Positions 33,533 through 45,111 of a DNA stretch of 64,000 nucleotides are shown here, in pieces (position 1 is the stretch's first letter; each line of letters starts with the position of its first letter). This DNA is from Chrysopilus asiliformis (Eukaryota; Arthropoda; Insecta; Diptera; Rhagionidae): the NCBI GenBank assembly GCA_964034945.1, contig OZ035963.1:45767332-45831331 (forward strand). The letters run 5' to 3'. The position numbers and the translations under genes were made by a program. The notes below the pieces were generated by a model, which was not told the origin of the DNA, did not search any database, and worked only from the letters and a program-made list of their open reading frames with translations.

Positions 33533-34272
33533 CTATTGTGCTATGTGCGGCGTTGCGCAATTGCGTCGACATCGTGGCTTGCGGTATGTGCGTCGATATC
33601 CATTTAGTACCGCACATAACGCAAACCAAAGACCTTGTTTAGATTAGCCGATTCAGGTGCCAGGCCATGAACGAAACTGTCAAAATACAGGCAAGACGAG
33701 GAAGTGGGGGTGTCGATAGAAAATTGCACCACAAAACTAAAATCTGCATTTTCAGAGTTCCGCCTGTCGTGCTCTGATTGGTTGGCTGTCAAAATACTTG
33801 TGTTCCACCGTCATTTGTATTCCAATTTTCAAAGCACCAATATTGCGGGAAATTTAAAAGAAAGCAGTTAATTGCACCTAATATATTTCTAAATGTGTCT
33901 CAAATTCAATTGAGATATTGCCACAGAATTGTTGTCAAACACCATGGAAAACGAAAAAAATCCTAACGTTATGTAAAGTAATTCAAGTTTTTCTTCGTTA
34001 CGTTATTTCGTTTCTCTTCGTTACGCCACTTGTGGTCGCCAGCGCTAGGCAAAACGGCAACAGCGGCAAAACCTGTATTTGGCGACCGCCTCCCCCTCCC
34101 TCTAAAAAATTGTGAAACGAATTTTTGTGTATGCTCAGACATTTGGAAAGACCAAGCAAAGATAAAAGTTTTTTTTAATTTTTTTTTTGTGAGTATCTAG
34201 TTATAAGAAGTTTCTTAGTTCTTCGGTACACAACAAAAATTATGCGGCAGGCAAAATTTTTATTAAAAAAAT
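33533..34272. other. Intergenic, eroded repeats
   Basis: GCTATGTGCGG (33539) and CCGCACATAACGC (33611) form a short inverted pair. 33655-33835 resembles, at low identity, the interior of the MITE at 39125-39631 (order: 'gaggaagtggg', 'ctgcattttcagagttccgc', 'tgctctgattgg'). No gene seen. Confidence 0.35.
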
Positions 34273-34871
34273 CAGTGTTCAAAACTTTATTTTGTTATTT
34301 CGTTCTTTTCGCTCTTAAAAGTTTCGCTCTCAATGGCAAGAACGTTTGCTGCGGTTTTCGACTCTCGTTCTCGAGAACGAAAATGATTTGCAAACGCAAT
34401 CATTCTGTAAAGAGAGAAATTTTCAGCTCCGCGGTACTGTTCCTAGGAGTGGGAACGATCGATGCACATTTTTCGTTCTCGCTCCCAAGTTAAGAACGAA
34501 ATGATTTCTATTTACGTTTTCGCTCCTTGTTCAAACCGGTTTGTGGGTCTCGCATAAAAATGAATGAAAGCCTCGAGCGATGGCTTTTTGGTATGATGCA
34601 CACACACATATAAGTATGTATTTTAATAGTGAGAGAACGATATTTCGCTCCCAGCATTAACGTTCTGTTCTCAAAGAACGTAAAAACAAAATGCAAATAT
34701 AAAAATCCTAAGAGCAAGAACGTAAAAACAATAATTTCGTTCTCGTTCTTGGGAGCGTTTTACTGAAATGCCTAATTTCGTCCTTTAGAGAGTGATTTTT
34801 ATTTTCCATTGATTTCAATCTCTCCTTAGGAGCAGAACGAAAGACTACAAATGGGAGCGTTTTGAACACTG
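34273..34871. mobile_element. 599-bp hAT MITE, 8-bp TSD
   Basis: Termini CAGTGTTCAAAAC and GTTTTGAACACTG are exact inverses. The duplication AAAAAAAT is exact (34265-34272, 34872-34879). Many GTTCTCGTTCT/AGAACGA-type subterminal motifs fill both halves. No coding frame. Confidence 0.85.
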
Positions 34872-35697
34872 AAAAAAATCGATTCTGGTAGAAATTATTG
34901 TGCAATTTCAACTGTCAAGGTCAAATAACTCCCACCCCTCCTTCATATACGCCTTGCTTAGAGATATCGATTTACGGTGAAGGCAAAAATGTAGGGAATT
35001 TTATTGTCTATTTTGTCCATTTCATTAATTTTTTGTCCAATTTTCAAATTTTTCAATCGTGTCTCAGTATTTTCAGTTGACATTTTCACGTCTTTTTATA
35101 TAGTGTAAATTGGATTCTCAATGGGGCGTTTGAACAAATTTCGGGAACCTGTCAGAATAAGAAAAGAACAGGGGGGAGGAATTTTGGTACGGACATATGC
35201 CCCAGTAGGTACGGATAGGATGCAGTTAAGCCGAACAAATATAAATAAGCGTGATTTATTTAAAAAAAATAATTATCTGGACACATTTAAAGAATGTTAA
35301 GATAAACCCAACACAAGAAATTGGACATAAATGCGAATGGCGGTCAATTAATTTTTTTATTACAATTTCTATATGACATCCATCCGCATTAATGTTAAGA
35401 CCAAATGGGCGTCTATCTGTACCCAAAACTGAGGCAAGTATCCTCCGGTTTTCCGTCGATTTATTAGTCAATTTCTTTTTGAAAAGCACAAGAGAATTAA
35501 GTTTCATCTATTCATCTGGAACATTGTAGTCGCAGAAGTCCTTTATATCGTCTATCTGTCCTACCACTATCGACGTCCAATTTATCCATATTACGGAGTA
35601 CTCTTCCATGATATTTTATTTTTTCAAAGTCCCTTAGCTGATAAATGTCTAGCATGATTAATGTTGATTCGAATGCATCCTCGGTGGGTCTAAACCA
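34872..35697. other. Intergenic; two unassigned minus-strand frames
   Basis: 35256-35507 and 35512-35775 (minus) are open for 83 and 87 codons. The second includes LIMLDIYQLRDFEKIKYHGR, which is protein-like, but no family is recognised and the frame runs into a transposon end. Probably old transposon coding sequence. Confidence 0.3.
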
Positions 35698-36049
35698 GGG
35701 GTCGGCAACCTGCGGCTCGCGAGCCACATGCGGCTCTTTGGATGTGAAGCTGCGGCTCTTTAGTTCCATACGCAAATATTATTTATTTTAGGCACCGATT
35801 CTATCTCTCAGCCACTTGTACTCGCTTTTCTCCGCACCCCTTCCCCGTGACACGCGTCGTCACTGTCGTCAGTCCGTCGGAAGCCCTCAAATGACGCCGT
35901 CGTCGGATGTTTCTATGTAGGTTTTAATTCGCTTTCGACGAAAGACAATTTGGTGTCTTCACCAGTGCTTTGGCTGTGACGTATAGTTTGTTGTTTCAAG
36001 TAAAAGAGTTAGAAGCGAATTATCTTCTCAAAGTTATGTATGTACATAT

Positions 36050-37585
36050 CAGGGGCGTGGCGTCATTGGATGCAAGAGATGCATTGCATCCCTTACAAAT
36101 CTCACAAAAATATTGGTAACTGAGTTTTTAAGTTGAAACATTTTTTTTTTTCAAAATTCGATCATAAGTTTGAGTTTATTGTTAGAGTTACTGTTTTGTG
36201 CCGTTTGTAGCTTCAGTACGGCACAAAATGCATTTTATCATACACTCGTGATATATTCAACCGCGAATGTCTTTAAAAAAAAGAGAGAATTTCTTAACTT
36301 GCCTTTGAAACTGTGTGGAAGCAGAAATTATTGTTGCATCTATGAGTTTTGTACGAAGAGAGATGAAACTAAATTTTAAGAGATGAAAACCTATGTTAAC
36401 GACTGGAGAAAAGAGAAAATGTGGATGCAAAATAAAAATTGCTTCCATCTCAGCAGAAGTCAAATAATTTGCGCTTTTATTTAAATAACTAAAAAACTAA
36501 GATCCGTATTTAAAAAGTTTCTTTGGAGGACATTTAGATGATTTTGTTTTGAGTAATTCTATATCTAATATTCATACCTTTTTGAACAAAAAATACGCGG
36601 TTTTCGCGTTTAAAAAAACCATTCCAAAAATAAAAAATTCTTTCGGGCGATCATTTTTCTTTTGCCTCGTAATGTCATATGCAACAGGAAGATGCGAAAT
36701 AAGCAATTCGAATCGTTGCTTCCGAGTGAAAATAAGTAAAAAAAATGCATTAAGGCAAATTGGTAGTAGCGTTTCTGCATGCGTAGTTGTTTATTTATTA
36801 GTTAAATTGTTTATTTATTAGCGTGTCTTTTTATTGTGTGATTTTTGTGATTTCAATAGTTTGGTAAAAATGGCAGATTGTTGTGTAATCGATAGCTTAT
36901 TAAAACAATCATTTAGTTCGCGCTCTTTTTCAGAAAAACAAAATATTCTTGATCGCGGGAGACCAAAACCAAAGTTAAATATAACAACAGTAAAAAAAAG
37001 TTGTACGAGACGATTTTCGGTCAAAGTTTACGAAGATTTTAATTGGCTTTGCGGTTGTGCAAATAAGCAAAAGTTATTTTGTTGGCCTTGTTTACTTTTT
37101 TCGAAGGATTACAACGTTTGGCAATTTGTAAGTTACAGCGATTTAAATAATTTTCATAAAGCTGTTTAATTAGCAATTCTGAGTTAAGAACGATCTTGGT
37201 GTATCCGGGTTTATGCGGACAATCGTACATATTTTATTTTATAACAGTATTTTTTATACAAAAAGATCATCAATTTACTTTTTCTCTCGATTCGGATATA
37301 TAAGTGTCTCGAATTAAAAACAAACACATTATAATTTCGTAGTCTGGGAATCAAAGATCGGATGCATTTTTCATAATCATTTTCATAATCATAAAGTACA
37401 AGTTATTTTAGTGTTTTGAACTTTTTATTATTTTATTGTCATTCATTTAAGTAGCTAACGAGAGATGTATTTTTGCACAACACAAAAAACACCTTTATTA
37501 ATAACATAAAAACCTTAAGTTGGCAATTAAATTCCAAAAAATTAAAATTTGCATCCCTAGCTTCAAAACTCACGCCACGCCCCTG
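36050..37585 (+). mobile_element. hAT element with TTF-type zinc-finger gene, 8-bp TSD
   Basis: Termini CAGGGGCGTGGCGT and ACGCCACGCCCCTG are inverse, and GTACATAT is exactly duplicated (36042-36049, 37586-37593). Length is 1536 bp. It keeps the first part of a transposase (36870-37169), which then stops. Confidence 0.85.
36870..37169 (+). pseudogene. hAT transposase N-terminus with TTF-type zinc finger
   Basis: From MADCCVIDSLLKQSF the frame runs about 100 residues. It includes SCTRRFSVKVYEDFNWLCGC and LFCWPCLLFSKDYNVW, then YSDLNNFHKAV and a stop. That is the TTF-type (ZMYM1/5-like) finger opening many hAT transposases, with the usual WLxxC...FCxxCLLF pattern. The DDE/RNase-H core is absent. 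The start was chosen at the ATG closest to the conserved region; an upstream in-frame ATG exists at 36834. Confidence 0.7.
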
Positions 37586-37835
37586 GTACATATATATATT
37601 ATCTAATTTGTTGTGAAAAACACTACTTATATATGAATAAATAGATATTTTTTCTTATGAATAAATAGATTAGTTTTTTTTTTACCAAAAAACTTTATTT
37701 ATGCGAGTACTATTTATTGTTGGCAAGAAAAAATTTTGTGGCTCTTTAAAAACTTTGAAATTTTGTAAATTGTAATTTTTGATTCTTCCGACTCAAAAGG
37801 TTGCCGAAACCAATGAAAATTATTTGCCACTTTAA

Positions 37836-38513
37836 TGCCCGGTTTTTCAGTGAAAGTTTAAACTTTAGTTTAGTTAAACTCACAATGAAGTTTAAACCAA
37901 AGTTTAAACTTCTGGTGTTTTTCAGGCAAACGGAATTGAACGTTTTATTAAACTAAAGTTTAAACTTTTTTGTCAATTTTGCAGTCTACTATACAAGTAA
38001 AATATATTGAAATGTCAAATTTTTCAGTCATAAAATCATTGATGTATTTGTCTAGTTATCACTTTCGTAATATTTGTTTACGCATTAATTATAAAATTCT
38101 ATAAAAAATAAAACAATTTTAATTTCGGTTATTATTTCGGTTGTTATTTCGGTTGTTATTTTGGTTGTGATTTCGGTTGTTATTTCGGATGCTATTTCGG
38201 TTGTGATTTCGGTTGTTATTTCGGTTGTAATTGTGTTTCAAGTATGTAAAAAAAATATAGTGAAATTGTGTAGAGCAAAAAAAAGTGATGCAGTCCATTT
38301 TTATGTGTTTTATTCTTCGTGGATCTACAAATGACAAAAAAGTTTTGAAAAAACGGCAGTTTAAACCCTTATCCATGGCCGTTTAAGTTAAACTCCGTTT
38401 AAACTTTTGGTTTGAGATAAACTGTCATTGAAAAACACAATTTCGTGTTAAACGGCAGTTTAAACTTTATCGCCTGTTAAACGGAGTTTAAACTTTCACT
38501 GAAATACCGGGCA
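37836..38513. mobile_element. Harbinger-type MITE with TAA duplication
   Basis: Ends TGCCCGGTTTTTCAGTGAAA and TTTCACTGAAATACCGGGCA; TAA at 37833-37835 and 38514-38516. Numerous GTTTAAACTT/AAGTTTAAAC subterminal motifs. The middle (38128-38230) is a TTATTTCGGTTG-type minisatellite that produces a meaningless Asn-rich frame on the minus strand. TGCCCGGT ends are shared with the 39689-47252 element. Confidence 0.8.
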
Positions 38514-38539
38514 TAAGTGATTCCCATTACATCCTGTTC

Positions 38540-38935
38540 ATAACTGCCATCAGTGACTCCATGTCGATATTGCCTGTCTTATTTTCGGAATAATATGAGA
38601 TTTGCTTATGATCGTTTTTGATTTTGGCGTGAATCCTGAGCAACGTTTCATTGTTCAAATAAGTGGAACCACTTAAGGAAGTTTCATGTCCAGAGTACCA
38701 TGATAATTGTGTCATTGGCAAATACTATTTACACGACTTTGAGAAAGATATTTTGCATATTGTGTTTGTTAGCTAAACCTCCAATTTCAAGATATTCAAA
38801 AGCTCTTAGGATAATGTCATGATCCACTATATCAAATACTTTTTTACCTTCATCTAGTGACCGACTAGATTCTAGTCGGATATTTATTGTATGAAGTGCC
38901 TTACTTATTGCAGACTCTGTACCACACTGCTCCTA
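38540..38935 (-). pseudogene. Non-LTR reverse-transcriptase fragment
   Basis: On the minus strand 38935-38790 reads CGTESAISKALHTIN and then KKVFDIVDHDIILRAFEYLEI. This is the palm segment around the AFDxVDHDxLL motif of jockey/CR1-like ORF2. After a stop, VFANDT (38716-38700) stands where the catalytic F/YADD box should be, with Asn in place of the first Asp, and another frame change leads to STYLNNETLL. Internal deletion, stop and frameshift make it dead. Confidence 0.65.
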
Positions 38936-39124
38936 AAATTTAAATTGTTTAGCATCAAATCTACATGTTTTCTATGAAATTCCTTATTCTGATAAAAATG
39001 ATTTTTTTTCATTTTTATGAAATTCCTTATTCTGATAAAAATGACACAATTATCCCAATTTTTGTTCCGATTTGTTCGCTCGCTTACTGAAACATAAAAC
39101 CCGTTAACTGTTTTAAGATGTTTA

Positions 39125-39631
39125 GACCATGTTTACACACAGATTGGGCATGAACATGGGACTGAACGAAAATGTCGAAATGATGATGAAGGGAAGAACG
39201 GGGACAAGATTGGGGTACTGAACCAGAAAACAAAGATTTTCCATTTTCAGCGTTCCGTGCATGTGGTTCTGATTGTTTGGTATTTTTCAGTGCGTATTTT
39301 TCTCGCTCCATTGTCATTTGCGTTCCAGTGCTGAACGAATTCGGATCTCGCAAGCAAAAATGTCTACATGGAATAAACTCTAACATAAAGCATGCTTGCT
39401 GCTGCCAGAAACTTTTTATTATCCATTTCAAAAATTTTTTAATTTATTCTGACGAATATTAATTGAAAATAATTTTCCTTTAACTATTCAATGAAAAAAT
39501 TCAATTACGTTTCGTTTCCAATTGTTTCCTGGCAAACTGAGAGTAGCGTTCAGTTCCAATCTGTGTGTAAACACGAGCAACATTTTTGATTCAGTCCCAT
39601 GTTCATGCCCAATATGTGTGTAAACAGGCTC
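39125..39631. mobile_element. 507-bp MITE with TTA duplication
   Basis: Ends GACCATGTTTACACACAGAT and, inverted, GAGCCTGTTTACACACATAT, followed by GGGCATGAACATGGGACTGA and its inverse. TTA at 39122-39124 and 39632-39634. No transposase; the 115-codon minus frame (39084-39431) is not recognised. Confidence 0.75.
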
Positions 39632-40002
39632 TTAGAGTTCACAATTACAAATTGAACGATTTTCTTCCAAAATTTTCAATAAAATTAATGCCCGGTTCCA
39701 CAGTGTGAGCTTAAGCTTCGGATTGAGGATAAGCTTTCGCTCAACTCTATTCACTGTTTCACAGCACTGGTTTAAGTGTTGAACTGAGTTCAATTCAAAT
39801 GCCGGTTCAATTTGAGCCGTAAAATATTGATGCTCAAATCTAAACTTACAAGCTTAAGTGTTAGAAATGTCATTTTTCCTATCGCGTTTCCGAAATCAAA
39901 GCGGTCGTTTTTCATTTTGATTGATACATCAAAACTGTTTGATTTTTTAAATTAGATATTATGTTCAACTAATTATAATGGATAGCGATTTTAATGATAC
40001 TA

Positions 40003-40222
40003 GGGGCTGCGCCCCGAACCGCTTCGCGGTTCATCCCCCTTCCACAGGTCGGCCTTCGGCCTCCCTGCCCCCGTCGGCCTACGGCCTCCACAACTACTCG
40101 GCCTTCGGCCTCGCCCCTCGCCCCTCGCGCTTGAATTGTTGGAATTTGATGTATGGAGATGTTACGTAAAATTATTTAAATATATTTCAGCTCTCGCCTT
40201 CCTCTTTACTCGGCCTTCGGCC
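40003..40222. repeat. GC-rich cluster of six triloop mini-hairpins
   Basis: Stem-loops: 40003-40015 (GGGGC-TGC-GCCCC), 40016-40032 (GAACCGC-TTC-GCGGTTC), 40051-40061, 40100-40110 and 40212-40222 (GGCC-TTC-GGCC), and 40076-40086 (GGCC-TAC-GGCC). All loops are TNC on the plus strand, that is C-GNA-G on the minus strand. The island is far richer in GC than anything else nearby. No coding function is supported for the frame through it (39978-40169). Confidence 0.85.
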
Positions 40223-41029
40223 TCGAGTCAAATGCATATAGTTAACCCAAAAAAGGGAAATTTTTTTAGAGACATTTTTCTTTGTGACTCAACGGTGTAT
40301 TACAAAATCGTACTGTTTACTTACAATCTATTCAATAACGGTAAAAGGTGGTTATCCACACGGGGAAAGACAATATTGTGGGAAATGTTATTCTTTTTAA
40401 TTCATGTCATACATTGAAGCACCAAATCCCTTTAGAATTGCAGAAGATAGCAGGTGAGGGCTATACATAACGATGGTGTCTATCCTGTTTTTCGCAGTAT
40501 TATATTGTTTTTCAGACTCCAATACTGCATAATTGCTTTTTTCCCCAAAATACTGTATTTAAATACTCAGAAAACTTTAATTCTTTAACGTTTCGAAATT
40601 CAAATTTATTAATAGCAATGCAAAACGTCAGTGGCAACACAAAACAGTGGCAACACATGGCAAGTGTAAATACATTCAAACGACGAACAGCGAAGTATTT
40701 ATGGCAACATGTCATATAGATTCGCTTCTTACTTTCCCCATCGATTACTGTCTTGTCATTATTCATCCTTCTTCAGAACGCGTTACTTTGATTTTGCTTT
40801 CCATTGTTAATTTAAAAGAATAAAAATGCCGAAATTAAGAGCAAAGACACAAATTTTCATTGAATAAAATTTATACTGCGAAAAATACTGTTTTTTCAAA
40901 TCGATTTACTGCTTTTTTAAATTTTTAGGTGAAATATACTGTTTTTTGTCCGAAAAAAGATACTATACATAAAAAAGAGGGGTAGATATTAGTGAGCAAA
41001 AATTTTTCCTGCGGGCTGATCTCTCTCAT

Positions 41030-41311
41030 GGTCAAAACCGGATCCGAAACCCTTAAGCGCATAAAGAGGTTTCAAGAGAGGGAAAGGGGTTGCTATTAAA
41101 CTGGATCCGACACCCTTGAGTAAGAGATATCAGAAGAAACGGGGATTGATATCAAAAAGAATCATATCCTTTATTCTTGTCAATAACTGTACCTGTGTGC
41201 AAAGTTTGATCAAAATCGGCCGCGCCGTTTTTGCGTGATGCCGGAACAAACATTCAGTCAAACAGACAGAAAAACCGACCGACATACAGACAGATGTACA
41301 AACATAAATTT
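41030..41311 (+). repeat. Non-LTR retrotransposon tail
   Basis: The wording 'gtgtgcaaagtttgatcaaa' then 'gccgttttt', 'gtgatgccggaacaaacatt' and 'cagacagaaaaaccgaccga' is the typical end of CR1/RTE-like elements in arthropods. No coding portion is attached. Confidence 0.5.
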
Positions 41312-42168
41312 TAAGCATAACAAAACCTATAATATTCCTTGTGATATTCCTATTGTGATATTCCTATTGTGATATTCCTATCAAAATTCGAACAGTTGTA
41401 TCAAAATTCCAGTTTGAAGTCAAACTTTCTAATAAGATTTTTTAAAATTTGTTCCAATAGGACTTTGATGTATGGGAGTTTTATTTAGAATCATATCCTA
41501 AATAACTTTTGTTCTTGGACTTTTTAGATAAGATGTTTTTGAGATATTCGCAAAAAACGTTTTCGTTCGTATGGGGGGTACCCCCTAATGGTTCATTTTT
41601 GCCCATGAACGAACTTAGCCTCGCATTTTACGAAAAACGCATCTGCTTAAAAATTCAAGTCTGTAGCTCAATCCGTGCGCCCGCAATCCGCGCCATAGAG
41701 TGACGGACGGACAGACGGACGGACAGACGGCCGGACAGACGGACGGACGGACATGCTAAATTCAATTTTTTTTTATCATTCTAAACACTCTAATACCCAA
41801 TTAGTTTTTTCAGCCTCCTCACGGGCAAGCTAAAACCGTGTCTTGACTTGGGATTTTTCATCGCAGAGATTTTATAATTGACCAATCAGAGCTTGAGTTG
41901 ATGACGATATACAAACGAAAATGTTTTTTGTGAATATCTCAAAAACTGTGTATCTTATCAAAAAAGTGCAAGAACAAAAGTTACTTAGGATATGATTCTA
42001 CATAAAACTCCCATACATCAAAATCCGATTGGAATAAATTTTAAAAAATCTTATTGGAAAGTTTGACTTCAAAGTGAAGTTTTGGTACAACTGTTCGAAT
42101 TTAGATACGAATATCACCATACGGGTTTTCAATAATTGTTAGATTGACAATTATAGCTTTTGTTATGT
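41312..42168. mobile_element. DINE-1/mini-me-like inverted dimer
   Basis: 41316-41815 is the family in minus orientation, with a GGACAGACGGAC tract at 41704-41752. 41905-42168 is the right half in plus orientation ending 'attatagcttttgttatgtt'. A three-fold ATTGTGATATTCC-type tandem lies at 41338-41385. The head-to-head arrangement parallels 14815-15430. Confidence 0.7.
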
Positions 42169-42229
42169 TTTAAAATAAGGATCATCAAAATCGGAGCCGC
42201 TGGAGCACTGCGGAAAGAAATCCAAACAA

Positions 42230-43700
42230 AATCGCTTTGCCTTTTAAATATATAGATTCGTGATCAGCGACCCCGAAAACCCCCTAATGACATTTTTTCC
42301 CGGAAAAATGGGAAAACGGATATTTGCATTATCCTTACAGGACCTTCCGTTATGAATTTTGAAAATCTAACACCGGATTCGTGATCAGCGACCCCAAAAA
42401 TCCCCGAGTGGTACTTTTCAGCCTCCTATTGAGCAGGATTCATGGCGAAAATCACGGTTTAAAAACACTCAAACCCCCTTTACCCCCCGTTCACCCCCTT
42501 AGCTATAAAATTTCGAAAAATCTCGATGGTTGGGACATATTCTGAAAGTTTCAAGTCTCTATCTTGAGGGGTTTGGGCTGGGCGTCAGGTTAAACGATTT
42601 TATATATAGAGCAGATGGTTTTCACTTTTTCCAATAAAGACTCAATTTCAACAAAAAAAAAATATTTTGCCACCGCTTAGAATTGAACCCGTACCTGGCG
42701 CGATGTAGTTTACACTTATTCAGTAGTAAGAATATAAATTTTAAAGATAAATTAAGTAATAAAAAAACAGGCAGTCATTGGGGACTGCCAACAGAAGTGA
42801 AAACAATAATATATGTAAGGTAATTTTGTCGTGTATTTATGCCTATATATTTTTTAACCTGAAATTTTGAAAATATATGCTAATAAGCAGTAAATGTCAA
42901 ATAAAAGTCAATATGCATATTAAGGTTTGAATTCCTGAGCAGCACATGATTTTCTTATACAACAAATAGCTACAGATATTTAATTCTTTCTGTATAAGAA
43001 TGCCACGTGCTGTTCAGAAATTTTCTGTGTAATTTTATTTTGCTCTATACAGTCTTCAAAAAAAAAATCGATTTTTTCTTTATAAAAAAATCAAATGAAA
43101 GCAAATCAGCATTCTTAAGCTGTTAAATAAGCATGTCGGTGACGCGAACTCATGAGATTTTACCCATCCAAAAATCATCCAACGCGCCTAAAGAAGTATA
43201 ATATAAATAAAATAAGTAATTTAAGGTCAAAAAAAAATTTGAAAAAAAACATTTTGTCACCACTCGGAATCGAACCCGCACATCTCGCGCATTGTAGTCT
43301 AACACTTATTCAGGAGTAAAAATGTAAACTTAAAGATAAATTAAGTAATAATATATTAATAAAAGTAAAAAAATCAAAAAAAAAATTTGAAAAGAAAAAT
43401 AAAAGAATTTGTCATCGATAAGAATTGAACCCGGGCCTGGCGCATGGTAGTCCAACTTCTAACTCACTGCACTAATCGAACAGTACGAAATGTCGTTTTA
43501 ACATTGAAGACTTAGTTAGCGGCATATTTATAATTTTGAAAGGCAAATTACTAATAAAGTATTATTAAAAATGGGGAAAAAAGTAAAACGGACATATCTA
43601 CAGCTATAGAGCTTTCATTTAAAAAAAAAATCATCAAAATCGGTTCAATAGGAACTCCAGGAGCTCTGTCGAAAGAAATCCATACAAAATCGCTTTGCCT
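42230..43700 (-). repeat. tRNA-like (SINE-type) repeats, three copies, minus strand
   Basis: On the minus strand, copies near 42666-42725, 43256-43320 and 43408-43490 have an A-box-like ATTAGTGCAGTGAGTTAGAA or AATAAGTGTTAGACTAC. About 40 nt later comes a B box (GGGTTCGATTCC in one copy, GGGTTCAATTC in two). Stems are too imperfect for true tRNA genes. Two copies share the flank 'aagataaattaagtaataa', implying one family. The unit 'atcgctttgccttttaaata' appears at both 42230 and 43690 and probably marks a retroelement end. Confidence 0.45.
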
Positions 43701-43713
43701 TTTAAATATATAG

Positions 43714-43905
43714 ATGATTGACGAAAGTGATGAAGAATATTTCTGTGTTGTTTCTCGTGTGGCAAGATCAAGAAGATTTCATAGCAGAAGAAATTTTAAT
43801 TATTGGAATGATGGAATGATGAAAGAATATTATAGTATTGCTCGATTCCCAAGAGTGAATTCTGTCATGGACTGTAGCCATGTACGGATTCAATCTCCAG
43901 GTTTG
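43714..43905 (+). pseudogene. Harbinger transposase fragment
   Basis: The 64-codon frame ends RFPRVNSVMDCSHVRIQSPG. It aligns with the start of the HARBI1-type DDE domain, where FPxVxGxxDGTHVxIxxP surrounds the first catalytic Asp (here MDCSH). The preceding FNYWNDGMMKEYYSIA fits the segment before it. The later catalytic residues are missing. It may be what is left of the transposase of the 7.6-kb element that surrounds it. Confidence 0.65.
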
Positions 43906-44267
43906 TAAATATATATCGAAATTACTCACTACAAGTACAAACTCGAGTAACAGGAGAGGGACACTGACTTGCAAAACTCAGTGAACTTGGGTTTGTTAAA
44001 CCACACATAAAATTTGACTGTGAAACAGTTGTAGCTTGAGTTAATAGCAGTCCCACAATAGCGCTTTGCAACTTGCTTCAGCGTTGACAGTTCGACGCTC
44101 AAAAGTAAAATCAAAGCGATTGTATGAAGTCATCTACAATAGCGCTTTGCCAGCGAGCTTCAAAGCGCGCTGACGCCGAGAGTAGACCTACTTTCTACTT
44201 TCAGACGCGTTGGCACTTTGACAGTTGTCATTCGGACGTAAATAGAAGTTCATCGATTCGAATAAAA

Positions 44268-45094
44268 ATGGATAATATTAATTTTGAGGAAATGTTAATT
44301 GAAAAGGTGAAAAGTTTTGAGTATTTATATAACACGAAATCGAAAGTATACCGAAATACAATAAAAAAAGAGTTTGCGTGGGCTAAAATTGCCGAAGAAA
44401 CAGGACGGCCGAGTAAGATTCTTGTTCACATTAATTATTTAACTTAATATTTACTTTTTTTCCAAACCAAATTGTAGTTGAAACTTGCCAACAACGATGG
44501 AAAAGCTTAAGAGATCGATTCGTCTGAGAAATCAAGAAGAAAAATTTGTCATCCGGTAGTGCAGCTTGCGAAGATGAAAAGTGGGGTTATTTCGATCAAT
44601 TGGTTTTTTTAAAAGACAGTCTCGAAACTCGAAAGTATGAAATATTAGTTGAATGGTAACCACAATGACTTTAACTTGATTTCAGGCAAACAGGAAACTT
44701 TTCCACCACAACATCGACTGCACTTCAAGAAGAAACTAGTCTGTCAGAATTTTTAAATGAAGAAATAAACACCTCAACACCGGAGCCCCAATTCCTGGAT
44801 GAGACTGACGAAGTTTTTTCTAGTAGCAGCGAAAATTTGAACAATTCAAATCCAAGGAAAAGAAAGAAAAGCAGCGTAGATGTGCACGAAAATTTCTGGC
44901 AAGGATTATCACAAATCGTTGACAAACGATTCAAAAGTCCGGAAACAGAATCACCAAACGAATTGTTTATGAAAATGATAGGTAAAAAAATGGATATTCT
45001 ACCGTCAGAGATACAAGAGGAGCTGCAGGGTGAAATTTTGGCAATAGTTAACTTCCAGCTTAGATTGCATAGAAATAAAGATGTTAATATGTGA
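44268..45094 (+). pseudogene. MADF/Myb-SANT-like accessory protein of Harbinger, one nonsense codon
   Basis: Three exons, 44268-44412, 44478-44634 and 44686-45094, join in phase (711 nt, 236 residues). The N-terminal half is a MADF fold: FEEMLIEKVKSFEYLYNTKS, then FAWAKIAEETGRP, CQQRWKSLRDRFV, KWGYFDQLVFLKD. The C-terminal helix (ENFWQGLSQIVDKRF, then ILPSEIQEELQGEILAIVNF) is the usual partner-binding end of such proteins. These proteins bind element DNA and carry the transposase to the nucleus. Codon 65 is TGA (44525-44527) where an Arg CGA is expected, apparently a single C-to-T change; the rest is intact. Confidence 0.8.
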
Positions 45095-45111
45095 AACCTA
45101 ATAATAAAAAT

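Larger units (their letters stand above)
35698..37810. mobile_element. hAT element with CAGGGGTCGGCAACC end, hosting another hAT
   Basis: The left end CAGGGGTCGGCAACC is followed by GGCTCGCGAGCCACA and GCGGCTCTTTGG. The right end (AGAGCCACA inverted near 37740, then AAAAGGTTGCCGA at 37796) matches inversely but has lost its last bases. This terminal wording is shared by hAT families found in many animals. A second hAT (36050-37585) is nested. No transposase of its own was seen; net size is about 0.57 kb. Confidence 0.65.

Noticed and set aside
38119..38376. Asn-rich minus-strand frame
   Set aside because: It is a translation of the TTATTTCGGTTG minisatellite inside a MITE.
39978..40169. 63-codon frame through the GC-rich island as a peptide gene
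   Set aside because: Its content follows from the mini-hairpins; there is no supporting start, splice or conservation signal.
43256..43490. True tRNA genes on the minus strand
   Set aside because: B-box motifs are good, but the acceptor and T stems do not pair well enough, and copies share retroelement-like flanks.
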